64,000 nucleotides of DNA from NCBI GenBank assembly GCA_037176845.1, contig JAYKXP010000083.1, positions 124,001 through 188,000 on the forward strand, given 5' to 3'. Positions 1 through 11,639 of this stretch are shown here, piece by piece (within the stretch, counting starts at the first letter, position 1; each line of letters begins with the position of its first letter). A program made the translations under genes and the position numbers. The DNA is from Paramarasmius palmivorus. Taxonomy: Eukaryota; Basidiomycota; Agaricomycetes; Agaricales; Marasmiaceae. The notes under the pieces are model-generated. The model worked only from the letters and a program-made list of their open reading frames with translations, searched no databases and was not told the origin of the DNA.

Positions 1-32
1 AGTTGTTGGAGATTACTAATATTTGCTTGTAG

Positions 33-861
33 ATGTGGCGATGTTACATAGTCTGGGGAAAGAAATGGAGAGTTGTCATCTTCCCATTATTGTTTTACTT
101 TGGCTTTCATGGTAGATATTTATCGCTTTCATTCATACGCTCACTTATACCTCCGATAGTTGTAGTGCTAGCAGCTGGCAATGCCGATGTGTCCTACACA
201 GTCGGAATAGGAGGAATTGCACTGAACAATTTATTCCTCTCCTGCCTCATAGGTGCGCTACTTCGAGGTCATCTTTCCTCTCCTGTAGTTTAACAACACT
301 GATGACATGTATAAGCCTTCAAAATATTCTCAATAGCTCGGCAAGTTACACAATACGTTAAAGATTCGCCCCGGAATATGTATAGAACCGTTATTGCTGC
401 AACGTGAGCTTCATTTTCATTCTTTATAAGACTTGATAACATAATGTCTGCTATAGACTTGAATCGGGCGTCATCTATGCCGCCTTTCTGATCACCATTG
501 CTGCTCTCCAGATTGCCCCGTCCGGACAATACTTTCGAGATAAGAACATTCAGGAAATCCTGTTCGGCGCATGGCCTTCCGTTGCTGTGAGTCTGTGTTT
601 CCCATTATACCATCTCCATTTTGATCTGATAATTAGGGTATTACAACCTCCCTTGTCATTGTCCGTGTGAGCTTGGGTATTGCTTTCAACGATTTGAAGA
701 CCGAAATAATGACAGTCAGAGGACCTGGAACAGTACAGCAGCAGGATGAGGAGGATCAGGAAGTGAGAGGGTCTCAAGAGACAGAAGGGAGCAAAGAGCA
801 CACTAAGATTGGGGATAAGGTACTCGTCATCGGTCGTGATATCGAATCTGGGCAGGTGTGA
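33..861 (+). CDS. 7TM GPCR-like family gene, copy A (5' end outside window)
   Basis: Last five exons of a 7TM membrane protein gene: 33-111, 160-252, 316-403, 457-586, 637-861. They join in frame to 204 residues plus stop. The first base read is inside the preceding intron, whose acceptor is ttgcttgtag. Residues begin MWRCYIVWGKKWRVV, which is the third-loop signature after TM3 in the complete paralogs. Next come a hydrophobic exon, a basic loop ending MYRTVIAAT, LESGVIYAAF (TM6), the TM7 segment with VSLGIAFNDLK, and a Glu/Gln-rich tail ending VIGRDIESGQV. All donors are GT. Exon sizes 79/93/88/130/225 match the family. The family is reminiscent of uncharacterised Agaricomycete multi-pass proteins; ligand and function are unknown. 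Confidence 0.82.
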
Positions 862-1257
862 ATATGTTACAAAAAGTCACGAAGTCGTCAGGCTCTTCTT
901 GTGATTGGTTAGATGTAACGCGCCCCCTCAATTTGGTTTATCTCATTCTTTATCATTTATCTGCTTGTCCTTATTTACCTACAGCGTTGTACCTATAACG
1001 CCGGTTACTCGGCTGTACGCACAACATTCGTTGTCTTTGCTTTATGTACTCCTATCACAATCTACAGAGTTATCGTGCTCTCTCGGCCTTTGGCCTCGCG
1101 TTACCGCCCGCTCGCGTATCGAGCCTCTCGTCGGCGTACAAGCCGCCTTACATTAGAGTAGAGACGCCTTTCGTCTTTTACCCGAGCGTGGTCGTACTTT
1201 GCCGTGACCTTTTATTTATTAAACTTTTATTTAAGGTATGCTGAATGATCTCTGTAG

Positions 1258-1479
1258 GGTATCACAACATCCATTGTCATCGTTCGCGTTAGACCCAGTG
1301 TTGCCTTCAACGATTTGAGGACCGAAATGACCACAGTCGGGGCGCTGGAAGTGGATCGTCCAACAAATCTACCGCAAACCCAAGCAGCTGGTTATAATTC
1401 AAGAACGCCGGAACATAAATCAGACCAGCATGAAGTGATCGTTATTGGACGTGATGTCGAGTCACGATCGTTACAATGA
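1258..1479 (+). pseudogene. orphan last exon of a 7TM family gene (copy B)
   Basis: A family terminal exon follows a good acceptor (tctctgtag). It begins GITTSIVIVRV, continues AFNDLRTEM, ends with EVIVIGRDVES and stops at TGA 1477-1479. It is open for 74 codons, but no exons 1-8 can be found in the 400 bases between it and copy A. It is best read as the remnant of a deleted paralog. Its sequence is nearer the copy F/H tail (VGALEVDRPTN) than to adjacent copy A, so it is not a simple tandem duplicate of A. It could serve as an alternative last exon of copy A, which would need transcript evidence. Confidence 0.7.
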
Positions 1480-2867
1480 TAGTCCGATTCTCCTTTTTAT
1501 CTGGTCGATAGAATTCAGCCGTGAAAAATATTTTATCACCGAGCCAAGTGATTGGGAAAGGATTGCCCTTCTGCGAAAGTACGACGACCACTGTGACGTT
1601 TTTGTTGGCCAGGTACAAATCGCCGCATGTACATCCAGGTTTTAGAGTTTTTTGGATTAAAGGTCCGGGATATCCTTTCATTTGGCGTCTTGAAGCTTCG
1701 TTGTATAGCTGTGGACCCCGGCAAAGGAGCTGCAAGGCGAGCGCTGTCGGATTGTGCCCGTCACGGATGGGAATCGTATGCCTCTCTATTCGACAGAGAT
1801 GTCAGGTGAAATAATGGTTTCGTCCCCATTAATATCGGGTCGAAGAAGTCCGACAATGGCTCGTTTATCTCGTCGTCTGCAATTTGAGTTCAATAAGTTG
1901 GGAACGGTCAAATGTCCATAGTCGATCATTAGAAGAGCTATCTAGTAAGCACTGTAAAATTGAAGTAACGTGTAATGAAAGATTGAAGAAAGGTGTTACA
2001 CACCTGAGTAAGAGCATTATACTCAAAGCGACACCTTGAATTGCATTCCTTGCTAACCTTATCGACCGAGGACGCTTGATCATCGCATTGCACATCTCCA
2101 AGACATACTGCGATTCTCAAGGGACGAGAACCTATACTGAGCGACTAGCGGAGGCATGATCCTGAGTTGCGAGTCGGGACCATGGAACCTTGAACGGATT
2201 TCGTCGTTGCTTGATGGGCAGATCAACGGTGTGCGTCACCTCCCTCGTGTATTGGCCGCATGATATCTATGGGCGGGGAACAGCATATACCGTGACGCAT
2301 GCTAGGTAGCGAGGAACAAAATCATTGTCATTGACTACGCGGATAGAATTACTCACAAATGGTTTTGAGATAGCAGGGACGGTGAGGATAAGCCGCTACT
2401 AGAAAACCTGATAATCCGTTCTGCGACTGTAGAGATTCGTGGTTAGTTCGAGTCGGGGAATGCGGAGGTAAGCAAGTAATATCACTTGTTTTCATTGCCT
2501 CAGATGTAACAGTGGCACTCCTTCAAGGAGGAATAGAAATATCTCTAAGTGGGTTTAGTCCAATCGTGTGTAAAGGGTTGAAGCTCGTGAACTAGGGGAT
2601 TCGAAAGGCGTATGGTCAATACATTGAGATGTAACTGAAGTGAACAATAGTGATACGCACCTGTAGATTGCCTCGTTGCATGAGAGTTGCGGTTCAAAAG
2701 AGGCGCGTTTGCGTCATCTCCCTCGTGTATTGACCAGATGACTTACGCCAGTCAATCTCCGCCGAACGGCATGTAGAGCGCTGTCCAAGGAATGGTTGGA
2801 GAGGGCTGCAATGCACGACCGGACTCAGGAATTGAGGGAGCAAAAGAACATAGTGGACATCATTAGT
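1480..2867. other. gene-free duplicated background
   Basis: No convincing coding exon. Bases near 1790-1850 (tattcgacagagatgtcagg) match about 31230-31290, and the stretch carrying ctccctcgtgtattgg (near 2240 and again near 2720) recurs near 6330 and 35830, so this is decayed duplicated DNA that repeatedly precedes tRNA-Lys loci. Confidence 0.5.
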
Positions 2868-2963
2868 AGCCCACCGCGAGGGTCGAACTCGCAGCCTTCA
2901 GATAAACAGCACCATAGGACCTGAATAAGAGTCTGACGCTCTATCCGATTGAGCTAGGCGGGC
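2868..2963 (-). tRNA. tRNA-Lys(CUU) with intron
   Basis: The minus strand folds as a tRNA. The acceptor is GCCCGCC with GGTGGGC (one G-U pair), the D arm is GCTC...GAGC and the T arm is GCGAGTTCGACCCTCGC. The anticodon stem is TCAGA/TCTGA with loop CTCTTA plus one base, giving anticodon CTT. An intron of about 22 nt sits one base 3' of the anticodon, the canonical nuclear position. The discriminator base is U. All stems pair, so the gene is probably functional. Confidence 0.9.
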
Positions 2964-3006
2964 TGTGGACAGTGTCAAAGCGTCAAGGATCCATACCGCG
3001 CGTCTG

Positions 3007-3290
3007 CCACGTGGTTTGTCAGGAACAAGTGATGACGCAAGCGGTTGGTTGATTTTTGAACCGCAACGTCCATCGTCGCTCTGCCCTGCTTCAAATTTAG
3101 ATGATCTAATAGAGGATTCATGTCTTGATTCCAACAGCCAAAGATGTCGTACATCCAACCCATATACAGTGGTAGATGGTAAAAATAGCTCAACTCGGGA
3201 TGCAAACGAGGCAGATGATCACAATGACTCGGGGAAAGAGAAGTATCCAAGATCCCTTGTCGATTCGCCCAACAGGCGTCGTTGATAGTT
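3007..3290 (+). pseudogene. P-family locus 1 (5' module and fragment)
   Basis: Starts with CCACGTGG (3007-3014) and GATGACGCAAGCG (3031-3043), 44 bp from the 5' end of the tRNA-Lys gene on the opposite strand. An open frame (DDASGWLIFEPQRPSSL) follows, as in other P loci, then unrelated sequence to the stop near 3285. No second exon homologous to the other copies is seen, so this locus is truncated. Product unknown. Confidence 0.4.
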
Positions 3291-4142
3291 AGATAGACTC
3301 AATGGTGAATGTCAGTGGTGGCAGGCGACGTCGGATGACTATAGTTAGCCGGTGATCGCTGACTATCCTACGTTGACTGACCCCAGCAGGTGCAGGGCTC
3401 GGGTTACATATCACATCAATTGACGCTCTACATCCTCAGCCACCAGTAAATATCATCGGTGATTCGAACGGACCGATTGATATATGAACACCACCCATGA
3501 TTTGAGCGTTGATTGGAACTAAAGGGTGGAGGAATCAAGCGAAGTTACAAACTGCTTATTCACGGGATTGAGTAACGCCCGCTCGCACAGAACGGCCGAA
3601 GGATGCCTTGTTAAACTTCCTCTAACAAAAGACCCTTCAAAAAGTGACAAATTGTGCAGGCATGACCCGATATGCATACACATGAACTTGAAGCTCTTCC
3701 ATAACAAAACCACGATCTAGACCTAGCACGAGCGTCAGAGTCTCAAAAAACCCGCTGTTCCGTGAATATTCACAAGGATAATGACTTGCACTGACCACGA
3801 GAAATCTGTAAACACCCACCTATAAATTACCTCTAGGGAAACTACCAGCGAGTGCAAAAATAATAGATGGGCTAAATAAAACTGGTACGCCAGAGCCGAA
3901 TAAACCCGGGTCCTGTTCCGAAATGGAAGTGCGGGCTATTATTAGTATTAGGTTCCTGCCTGACGTTCAATAAGCTGAATACTCATCCCAGGACCATCAA
4001 GAAGTCACGATGCGCCACATGTGCCACTCCCCGTTATAAGAGCTCAATGATGATGATCATAGCGAACATGGTATATAGCAGCAACGGCGGGTGGAATTAC
4101 TGATATCTCTTGCTTACCTCTGCCTTTCACAAGCTACTCGAC
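3291..4142. other. intergenic, upstream of 7TM copy C
   Basis: No supported gene. The only recognisable signal is a TATA-like ggtatatagc about 70 bp upstream of the copy C start codon. The same string precedes copy D near 9633. Confidence 0.45.
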
Positions 4143-5432
4143 ATGTCCTTGGGGACAGAAGCCAGAGTTTTTATGATATCTGTAGTGGTACGTGGAATTA
4201 TGAGCGTTTCTAACGGTCCATATCCTCATCGTACTTATTATTCTAGATCAATTCGGCAATATTCGGTGAGTAGTGCTTTTGAACGCTCAATGATCTCTCT
4301 CACTGTAAAAAGGTGTATATGCGGTAACGTTCGCGATCTGTATCCACATTCTGTGGAAGCGGGATAAAAAATCGCAGAAGTATAACCTGCTCGCTAATAC
4401 GACGATCTTTCTTCTCGCTTTATCTTCCCTTGTTGTCGGCACATCGATGGACATTACGGTATTGCAACAAACTGAAGATATTGCCCCCACCGATGAGCCC
4501 AGTTTCAACCTTCGTTCATATGCGGGTCCGATTAGCAGGTGTGGAATATCCTGGTTTTGTCATTTGACTACCTGGCTCACAGATTATCTAGTGTCATAGC
4601 AGACACCGTTCTGGTAACAGCGTGTCTAGTATTTTAAAGTGTTTGCTGATATACTTCAACTGGCAGCTATGGCGATGTTACGTAGTTTGGGGAAGACAAT
4701 GGAAAGTGATGATTGGCCCCGTACTATCATGGGTGACATCTCATGGTGAGGAAATCATCCACCAACCTTTGATAATAAGACGAGTCTTACGCACACTGTC
4801 ACTCGCGCAGTTTGTGGGCTACTATTCTCCTCTCCCTACTTCCTATCCAATGCCGGGGGTCCAGACCTTCCGGGTGCGCTTGCAGTGGGGGTAATCGCAA
4901 TGAATAACCTAGTTCTTTCGTCTCTTATAGGTGAGCGCTTTCCGCATCAGTCATGCGGTGTATCATGACACTCAAAAGGTCTTTAGCATTTAGGATTCAC
5001 AGGATAAGCCGTCACGTTACCCAATACATCGACAACAAATCGCGGACTATGTACCGAACGGTCATCTCTGCAACGTGAGTTGTAAGATTGTTTTCCAGAA
5101 AGCAGGCCTAACAACAAGTGTTTCGCTCATAGCCTCGAGTCTGGGATCGTTTACTCCATATTCTTGATTACCATTACGGCCTTAGGTGCTTACTTGTTTG
5201 GACATGACACGACGATTCCCTACTACGGTGAGATTAGCTATGTTCAGGCCATCCTGTTTCGTGTGTGGCCTTCGCTTTGTGTAAGTGACTATATTTATTC
5301 CATAGCTTAGTAGCTCCTGAGCGTGCTGTCTAGGGTATCACAACATCCATCGTCATCGTCCGCGTTACCTTGGGTATTGCCTTCAACGATTTAAAGACTG
5401 AACTGATGACGGCCCGAGCATCGGACATTTGA
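4143..5432 (+). CDS. 7TM GPCR-like family gene, copy C (shortened C-terminus)
   Basis: Nine exons: 4143-4187, 4247-4265, 4313-4538, 4592-4613, 4667-4745, 4811-4930, 4987-5074, 5133-5280, 5334-5432. They total 846 nt, 281 residues, with no internal stop. Signatures in order: LWRCYVVWGRQWKV (exon 5), MYRTVISAT (end of exon 7), LESGIVYSIFLIT (exon 8), GITTSIVIVRVTLGIAFNDL (exon 9). Exons 6 and 8 are 30 and about 24 nt longer than in copies D and H, lengthening the loops after TM4 and TM6. The frame stops at ASDI, before the usual tail; a decayed tail encoding VIVIERDVG remains out of frame near 5512-5536. The start is the only ATG giving the family 45-nt first exon. Confidence 0.8.
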
Positions 5433-5849
5433 TGTCACGTTCAGGGCCCCTCACTGGACTCAGTAAATCGGAATTTTAAAGGAGTAGACGAGGAAAACGT
5501 TTTGTAGTGTTATTGTTATTGAAAGAGATGTCGGGCAACAGCTAGACCCCCTTCACATTTTTCTCATTCCGGCTCAGACATGGTGCTTGTTCGACGGTGA
5601 GTAGCTTTTGATATTCATTGGCGCGATTATTCCCATTTTAGGCAAGTCGGAATGTTTCGATTGTTAGGCAAGCTCGACCTTGTCACGTTGAAGATATGCT
5701 GTGAAAGTGCCATCCTGCCATACATGGACGGTTCAGGATGTAGATAAGGTCATATCAATGGATTATATGCTCAAATTGAACCAAAAATGCCCCCTTTTCA
5801 CATGGTTGAAACGTGTCCTCAGCAGGTCCTCAGTCTTGTAGTCCACCGT

Positions 5850-6310
5850 TTGGGATCATCGGAATGTAAAAGCTAACTCGTTCAGCACTTCTGCTCGTTC
5901 CGAAACGGGACCAAGGCAGTTAGCATCAAGTATCGAATCTGAGCTCAGCGTATCCCCAACGGCCCTCGAAAGCAGTAGCAGTGTAAAAACGTTTGCTGAT
6001 CTTATGCCAATAATAGGTGCTACCGGGGCTCGAACCTGGGATCCGGAAAATCGGAGCTTTCCGGACTTTGAGGGGAACACTTCTCTACTATAACACCTTT
6101 ACTGCGTGTTGAACTATGAAAAAGAACTGACACAAGCACCACATACCGAAACACACGAAAGATCAGACGTGGAACCCACGAAAACCATCAACGAGAGCAT
6201 CGGAATGTTAAAACTAGCGGCTCACAGCTAACTCGGTCATCGTATACCCAATAGCCCTCGACAGTAGTAGCAGTGTAAGTAAAAACGTTTACTGATCGTA
6301 AGTTATAATT
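5850..6310 (-). repeat. inverted copy of the tRNA-Gln-headed repeat at 8.5-9.0 kb
   Basis: Read on the minus strand this matches 8605-9010 in order: the gcaacgttttta/cactgctac body, tcgagggc, gcattccgatg, tttcgtgtgtttcggtatg, a tRNA-Gln-like head (6097-6015), then a second body. The head begins GGTGTTATAG and ends with a good B box (GGTTCGAGCCC) plus GGTAGCACC, but the anticodon arm is not that of a tRNA. Diverged by substitutions and small indels. Confidence 0.65.
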
Positions 6311-6593
6311 CAAAGGTAGCTCGCTTGCATCATCTCCCTCATGTTTTGGCCACATGGCTTATGGCCGTCTCTCTCCGTTGGAGCTACATATATTTTTTCC
6401 TTTGGGGCAATTTCAGGGAACGGACGATGTGTGTGGATTCTGGGATATTGACTTGCTATAGAGTTTAGAGCACTATCCAGGGAATGGACAGGGAAAATTA
6501 GCCACTATACAAAGCGCTACGCTGCAACAATCCCTGCGAGTGATTCCGGGAGCCAAGGAAGGCAAAAAAAAGACTGAATGGCTGACTTTCAAT

Positions 6594-6688
6594 AGCCCAC
6601 CGCGAGGGTCGAACTCGCAGCCTTCAGATCACCGCATTCATTATTCCGGATAAGAGTCTGACGCTCTATCCGATTGAGCTAGGCGGGA
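6594..6688 (-). tRNA. tRNA-Lys(CUU) with intron, first acceptor pair broken
   Basis: Near-identical in its tRNA body to the copy at 2868: same D, anticodon (TCAGA, CTT) and T arms, and an intron of about 21 nt of different sequence. Base 1 is T instead of G, so the 1-72 pair is lost. It may still be transcribed, but is probably impaired or drifting to a pseudogene. Upstream DNA for about 100 bp is also almost identical to the first copy, so the duplication included the flank. Confidence 0.75.
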
Positions 6689-6726
6689 TGGTGTCAAAGC
6701 GTCAAAGGTTACTGGCCGCGTGTTTG

Positions 6727-8290
6727 CCACGTGGTTTGTCAGGAACAAGTGATGACGCAAGCGGTTTGTTGATTTTTGAAGCGCAACGTCCATCGTCGTT
6801 CAGCTCTCCTTCAATAGGTGAGTTACTGTAGTATTTCCGATTTCTCTTTCCTCAGCTATCGTCCTCGTTGTGTCCTCATCTCGCCCCCAATTGCAGGTCG
6901 ATCCACGTTCCCACTCCGGGCTGGACGATATCCGGTGAGGTTCTGTGAATAGGGTGGGCGCTACTGTCGGAAACCCGTTGGAATATGGCGAGGATGAGCT
7001 GGCTATGGAATAGGGTGAGCTTTCGCTGTCTTTCTGGTCGCCGTTTGCTCAGTTACCGTTCTGGTCTAGTCCAAGATTCTCTCTGCCTCGACTATTCGAT
7101 ACCCCGACTTCACCCGAGCGATCTACGACGACCTCTCCAAGACGAGAACCGCACGATTATTGGTCGATATACCCTCACAGTTCGAGCCTCGAAACTCCTG
7201 GGTCAGCTTCATCATCGGTTTTCGTTCATAGGGATATTACCAAGTACCGGCGGACTAGACACATGTCGCTATTGCAGGTCTTTATTGTCGAAAATGGGAG
7301 CCTAGGTGAGCGATAACGCATCTCCTTTGATGTCCGAATCAGCTGATGCTTCCTACAGAACTCTACACCCACTCCCAGACAAACCGATGCACGACACTGC
7401 CTCTCCCTTCCCATAGCCGCTCTTCGTCCCTCCTATTCCCACTCCTCGTTCACGATCCCTTCAATGGGCACGGCTAGTTGGTATCGCAATTTTGAGGAAT
7501 GAAGCTACGGGGACCGGGCTCAAAGACGACACATGGCCTCCCTCTGCACACACATCTCTACATCTTCATCCTTCCAGCGTCAAGTCGATGGTCCACTCTA
7601 TCTCCCTCATCTGGCATACCTTCACCGCTCCCAATATGCTGCCTTGCTCGAACGCAAGAATCCTCACATCCGCTAGTCTCCGGCCTATAACCATCCTCGG
7701 TTATCAGAACAACACCCCCACCATCCTCGGTTCATCGATCATCGGTAACCTGCATTCGCCGCGCAGCTGTGAGAGATTGGGTGCTAGATGAGTGATGACA
7801 TGTCCCCTGGGGGCGTCTCACAATCCTGCTACTTTCTGGGATTGAACGACAAGAGGATCGATGGCACATATGAATCTGATGTCCCTCTACACCCACTCAC
7901 AGTGCTCTCCCGAACTCCACGTATCGAGTGGGTGTAGACTATACAGCCCTGGAGGGCCTACATTAACGTTCCAAACACGTTCATCATAGACGTCCTCTGG
8001 TTTCAATAACACGACTTCTTGGTTTCGGGGAAGAACAAGCGGAGGTGATGGGGGTATAACGTGGAACCCAGGTACGTAGTTTTCCGTACCCGTGTCATTC
8101 TCATTATCTGATCGCCCTGCACGTTCCTCCGCCGTTTGACAAGACTATCGCCTTAGCCTCACATCTACCTATCATTCTCCTTTTCGTTCGCGGGGGTGGT
8201 AACCCTTGCGCTTGGGCTCTCGTCTATGTTCCTCATCGGTTCGGTCAAGATATCCGATGCCGGGTCAGAGAGAGATTAAATATTTGTGTG
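6727..8290 (+). pseudogene. P-family locus 2, between tRNA-Lys and tRNA-Gln
   Basis: Module CCACGTGG 6727-6734 and GATGACGCAAGCG 6751-6763, then exon-like pieces: DDASGLLIFEAQRPSSF ending at gtgagt; a piece ending LQVDPRSHSG; MARMSWLWNR ending at gtgagc; and, after ctggtctag, SKILSASTIRYPDFTRAIYD. Counterparts occur at 32.3, 36.0 and 47.3 kb. Intron-like gtgag...cag segments are shared by position, so the ancestor was a spliced gene. Stops and shifts interrupt this copy. The distal part (7360-8290) is homologous to 33.0-33.9 kb. No function recognised. Confidence 0.45.
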
Positions 8291-8383
8291 GGTGCTATAG
8301 TGTAGTGGTTATCACTCGGGATTCTGATGCGCAACTTCAAATTGCGGATTCCCGAAACCCAGGTTCGAATCCTGGTAGCACCT
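8291..8383 (+). tRNA. tRNA-Gln(CUG) with intron
   Basis: GGTGCTA pairs perfectly with TAGCACC. The D arm is GTGTAGTGGTTATCAC, the anticodon stem CGGGA/TCCCG with loop TTCTGAT gives anticodon CTG, and the T arm is CCAGGTTCGAATCCTGG. An intron of about 21 nt lies after position 37. It is well formed and likely functional. The sequence is the probable parent of the tRNA-Gln-like relics throughout the window. Confidence 0.9.
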
Positions 8384-8522
8384 CGTAACTATCTTGTTTG
8401 CGAGTTTTATAGTGTTTTCGGCGACAGTTTGGAGTTCTTGAGGTTTGTTCCTGCGTCTGATCTTTCGTCTTTTGTGGCGTTTGTGTTCTTTGCTTATTAC
8501 ATTGATTATTCAGTTCATACAA

Positions 8523-9010
8523 GTTGTTATAGTCGAGCGGTAATCCCCTCAAGATCCTGAGAGCTTCATATTTCTGGATCCTAGGTTCGAGCCCTGGTAG
8601 CACCTATATCGGTATACCCCCGCAACGTTTTTACACTGCTACCAATGTCGAGGGCTATTCGGTATACGCTGAACGAGTTAGCTGTAAGCCGCTAGTCTTT
8701 ACATTCCGATGCTCCCGTTGATGGTTCTCGTCTGATCTTTCGTGTGTTTCGGTATGTGGTGTTTGGGTCAGTACTTGTTCATAGTTCATGCGCAGTCAAG
8801 GGGTCATAGTAGAGAGGAATCTCCTCAAGGTCTTGAGAGCTTCGCCTTGCCGGACATCAGGTTCGAGCCCTGGTAGCACCCATATTTGTATAAGATCGGC
8901 AATTTTTTTTGCACTGCTACTACTTTCAAGGGCCGTGGGGTATACGCTAAGCTCGGAAGTGCTGAACGAACTAGCTAGTTTTTACATTCCGATGATCCCG
9001 TTGATTTGAT
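8523..9010 (+). repeat. two tandem units: tRNA-Gln-like head plus conserved body
   Basis: Heads at 8523-8605 and 8801-8880 have diverged 5' halves (ttatagtcgagcgg; tcatagtagagagg), a good B box (GGTTCGAGCCC) and GGTAGCACC ends. Each is followed by a body with acgtttttacactgctac or its decayed form, gagggc, a gtatacgct string and acattccgatg. The arrangement, tRNA-derived head plus unrelated body, resembles a SINE, but no poly-A or short-repeat tail and no target duplication is visible. Simple tandem duplication of a decayed tRNA with its flank is equally possible. The inverted relative is at 5850-6310. Confidence 0.6.
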
Positions 9011-9698
9011 TTAGATGGTTCTCCTGAGTTATCGTGACCATGTGCTTCATGAACTATGTTTACCTTCTAGTTCGGTATAGGTCGCATGTGCGACATCTCG
9101 GGCTGTTGCAATCAAGACGTGGAGCGTTGAACGTGTGCTTTCTAGTGGATTCTGGTTCGGATTTGAAGTTTGGTTTTCACAGTTCGGTTCCAGCGCTTTC
9201 AAGCTGTATTTCTCCGCTGATTGTTTTCCTATTCAGGATCCGAAGGCTATACGATTGATTTGAGTAGTCCCAGCGCCCGCAGCAGAGATGACAGGCACTA
9301 TGGAGAAGCTGTATAGATACACCGATGCTTCTCTCGGCGAACATCCATAACATGCACATCAAAGCTGTACTCGATGGTATCAAGTCCCAGCAAGGTCGTC
9401 AATTCAGCAAACATAGCGAGGAGATGGGATTCTTTGGGTTAAATACTCTACCATAGGTTTGTAGTTCACATTTGTGACTGTATACCGAGACTTACTACTA
9501 TGACGGGTCGCAGAAACGTCGTTGTCCCCACTCCTTTTACTGACGGAATCATTGATCGGTCTCGGTAGTTGCATCTGTCGTACGCTGGCCGCCGCCGAAG
9601 TACAGTCACCGTGTTCTGTCATGGAAAGCTAGTGGTATATAGCTGTAGCTGTAGCTGATCTTTCCTTTCCCCTAGATACAACCTCCCCCCGCCACAAC
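9011..9698. other. intergenic, duplicated background upstream of copy D
   Basis: No supported gene. The string gcaatcaagacgtgg near 9109 recurs with changes at 16690, 26090 and 26660. A TATA-like gtatatagctg lies near 9633, about 65 bp before the copy D start codon, followed by a short gctgta repeat. Confidence 0.4.
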
Positions 9699-11045
9699 AT
9701 GACCCCATTGACATCGGCGAGACAGAGTACGATTGCCACTGTCGTACGTATAGACATAGAGTCACAGACCGTGCTTCTCATTCATTTCACAGGTACGGTC
9801 CATAGTGTACGGTGAGTAAACACTGAACCCGCGTAATTGAATATGACTTACTCCGTGAATTGAAGGGGTCTACATATCGGCGTTCACTATTTGCATGCGT
9901 ATTCTGTGGAAGCGGAATAAAGCGTCACAGAGATACAACCTATTCGCCAATCTTCTTCTATTCATCCTCGCATCAATAAATCTCCTCGCAGACACATCAC
10001 TAGATATCTCGGAAAGGTGTTCCCAGATGGCAGAACCATTTGATGAATGCGCTACGCTACCGATTACTGCCATGCCGCCTTATCTAGGACTTAGTTCTAG
10101 GCAAGTATCTCTTTGATCGTTGTCTATAGTATCCCCTGTCCTGATTATCGAGCATCATACTTCGTTCGCAGCTTGATAGCAGACACTATCCTGGTGACTA
10201 CAAGACGCAATCCGTGAAAGTTCTTAGCTGACATTGGACAGATTTGGCGATGTTATATAGTTTGGGATAGGAATTGGAAATTTATCTTTCTCCCCAGCCT
10301 TTTAACTGGCTTTCACAGTACGTCAACACATCCTAATGATATTCATCCATCTAATTGCCTCGACAGTTCCTGCATTCTTTGTGAACAAAGGCAGTATTGC
10401 TTCTATTGGAATAATCGGCATTGCAACGAGTAACGTACTACTATCTTTGCTCATCGGTGCGGCACTATCACATCCCCTCTTCTGCTTTCGCTCATGAGAC
10501 CTATCAGCATTCAGAATCTTTTCAATATATCGCGAAGTTTCTCAATATTTAGGCAAAAAATCAAGGAATGTGCAGAGAATCGTACTTGCTGCGACGTAAG
10601 GATTATCACTTTAAGCACTCTTCAGTCATTTATCAGAAACCATAGACTCGAGTCCGGACTCGTTTATTCCACATTCCTCGTTACCCTTGCTGTCTTCCTC
10701 GGTGATAACCAATCACGGCGCCACCCTCAAATTGGGATTATCTTGACTAGAATATGGTCTTCACTTGCCGTGAGTGCTTGTGCACTATTCATTATCTGAC
10801 GATACCCATCTTTTTTTCAGGGTATTACTGCGTCTATTGTGATTGTTCGTGTTACCCTTGACATTGCGTTCAATGACTTGAGGACCGAGATGATGACGGC
10901 CGGGGCACTGGAAACAGATCTTCCAACAAGTCTATCCCAAAGCAAAGCAGTTGACCATAGTCCAAGGGCAGAAGAAGGCAGATCAGACCTGAATGAAGTC
11001 ATCATTATTGGACATGATATCGAGTCTGGACAATCACGAACGTAA
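9699..11045 (+). CDS. 7TM GPCR-like family gene, copy D
   Basis: Nine exons: 9699-9743, 9793-9811, 9866-10100, 10172-10193, 10242-10317, 10367-10456, 10508-10595, 10646-10769, 10821-11045. They total 924 nt, 307 residues, open throughout. Motifs: KRNKASQRYNLFANLL leading into TM2, SLIADTILIWRCYIVWDRNW (TM3 and loop), ATSNVLLSLLI (TM5), QRIVLAAT, LESGLVYSTF (TM6), SIVIVRVTLDIAFNDLRTEM (TM7), then a tail ending EVIIIGHDIESGQSRT. Intron 3 begins with GC (gcaagt at 10101), where copy H has gtaagt. The first exon is 45 nt as in C, F, H and K, which supports the start. Probably an integral plasma- or endomembrane protein; role unknown. Confidence 0.86.
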
Positions 11046-11639
11046 AAGGACTTTCCTTTGTATCTGGTCGATAGAATCTAGTCGTGAAGGGCTGTCAATC
11101 AACGAGCCAAGTTGCTGGGATGAGACTGCCTCGGCACCGACCATGACAGATCCACAGCCGGAACCCACACCCAGGCGCTAGAGTGCAATAGGAATCACTG
11201 GTACGGTAGCTTGTTCGCTTCGGAGTCAGCAGATAATTGATAGTTCCTCACTGGCGAGTTTACTGTTCCATCAGTCTGCGATCATCCTTTTCTCACGAAT
11301 GTCCATAGTCAGATATCTTCACCGCATAGTCAACCTTGAACCGTTTGTTGTATTCATCGCCTAGTTAGCAGAGCGAAGGCGGTTGCAAAGCGGACATAGT
11401 AGGCTTAGTATTTGGATTCGTCGGAAGGTTTCCAAGTTCGTACATTCATCGAATCAGACGTATTGTGTCATGATCTCTCCGTACTACTCGTCTCATTGGC
11501 GCTCTCCGACCATCTATTGTTGCTCGGGGCAGCCAGTGTCGTTTTCGCATTTGTATCTATGTACTTAGTGAGTGCTCAAAGTAGGACAAGGAACACAAGC
11601 GGCTTCCCTCGGTTTGTCCTGTCTCGAAATGGATCATAG
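11046..11639. other. 3' flank of copy D; duplicated non-coding DNA
   Basis: Begins with text shared with the flanks of copies B, F and H (tctggtcgatagaat). The stretch around 11420-11530 (aaggtttccaagttcgtac, tctccgtactactcgtctcatt) matches 34460-34530. No gene supported. Confidence 0.45.
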
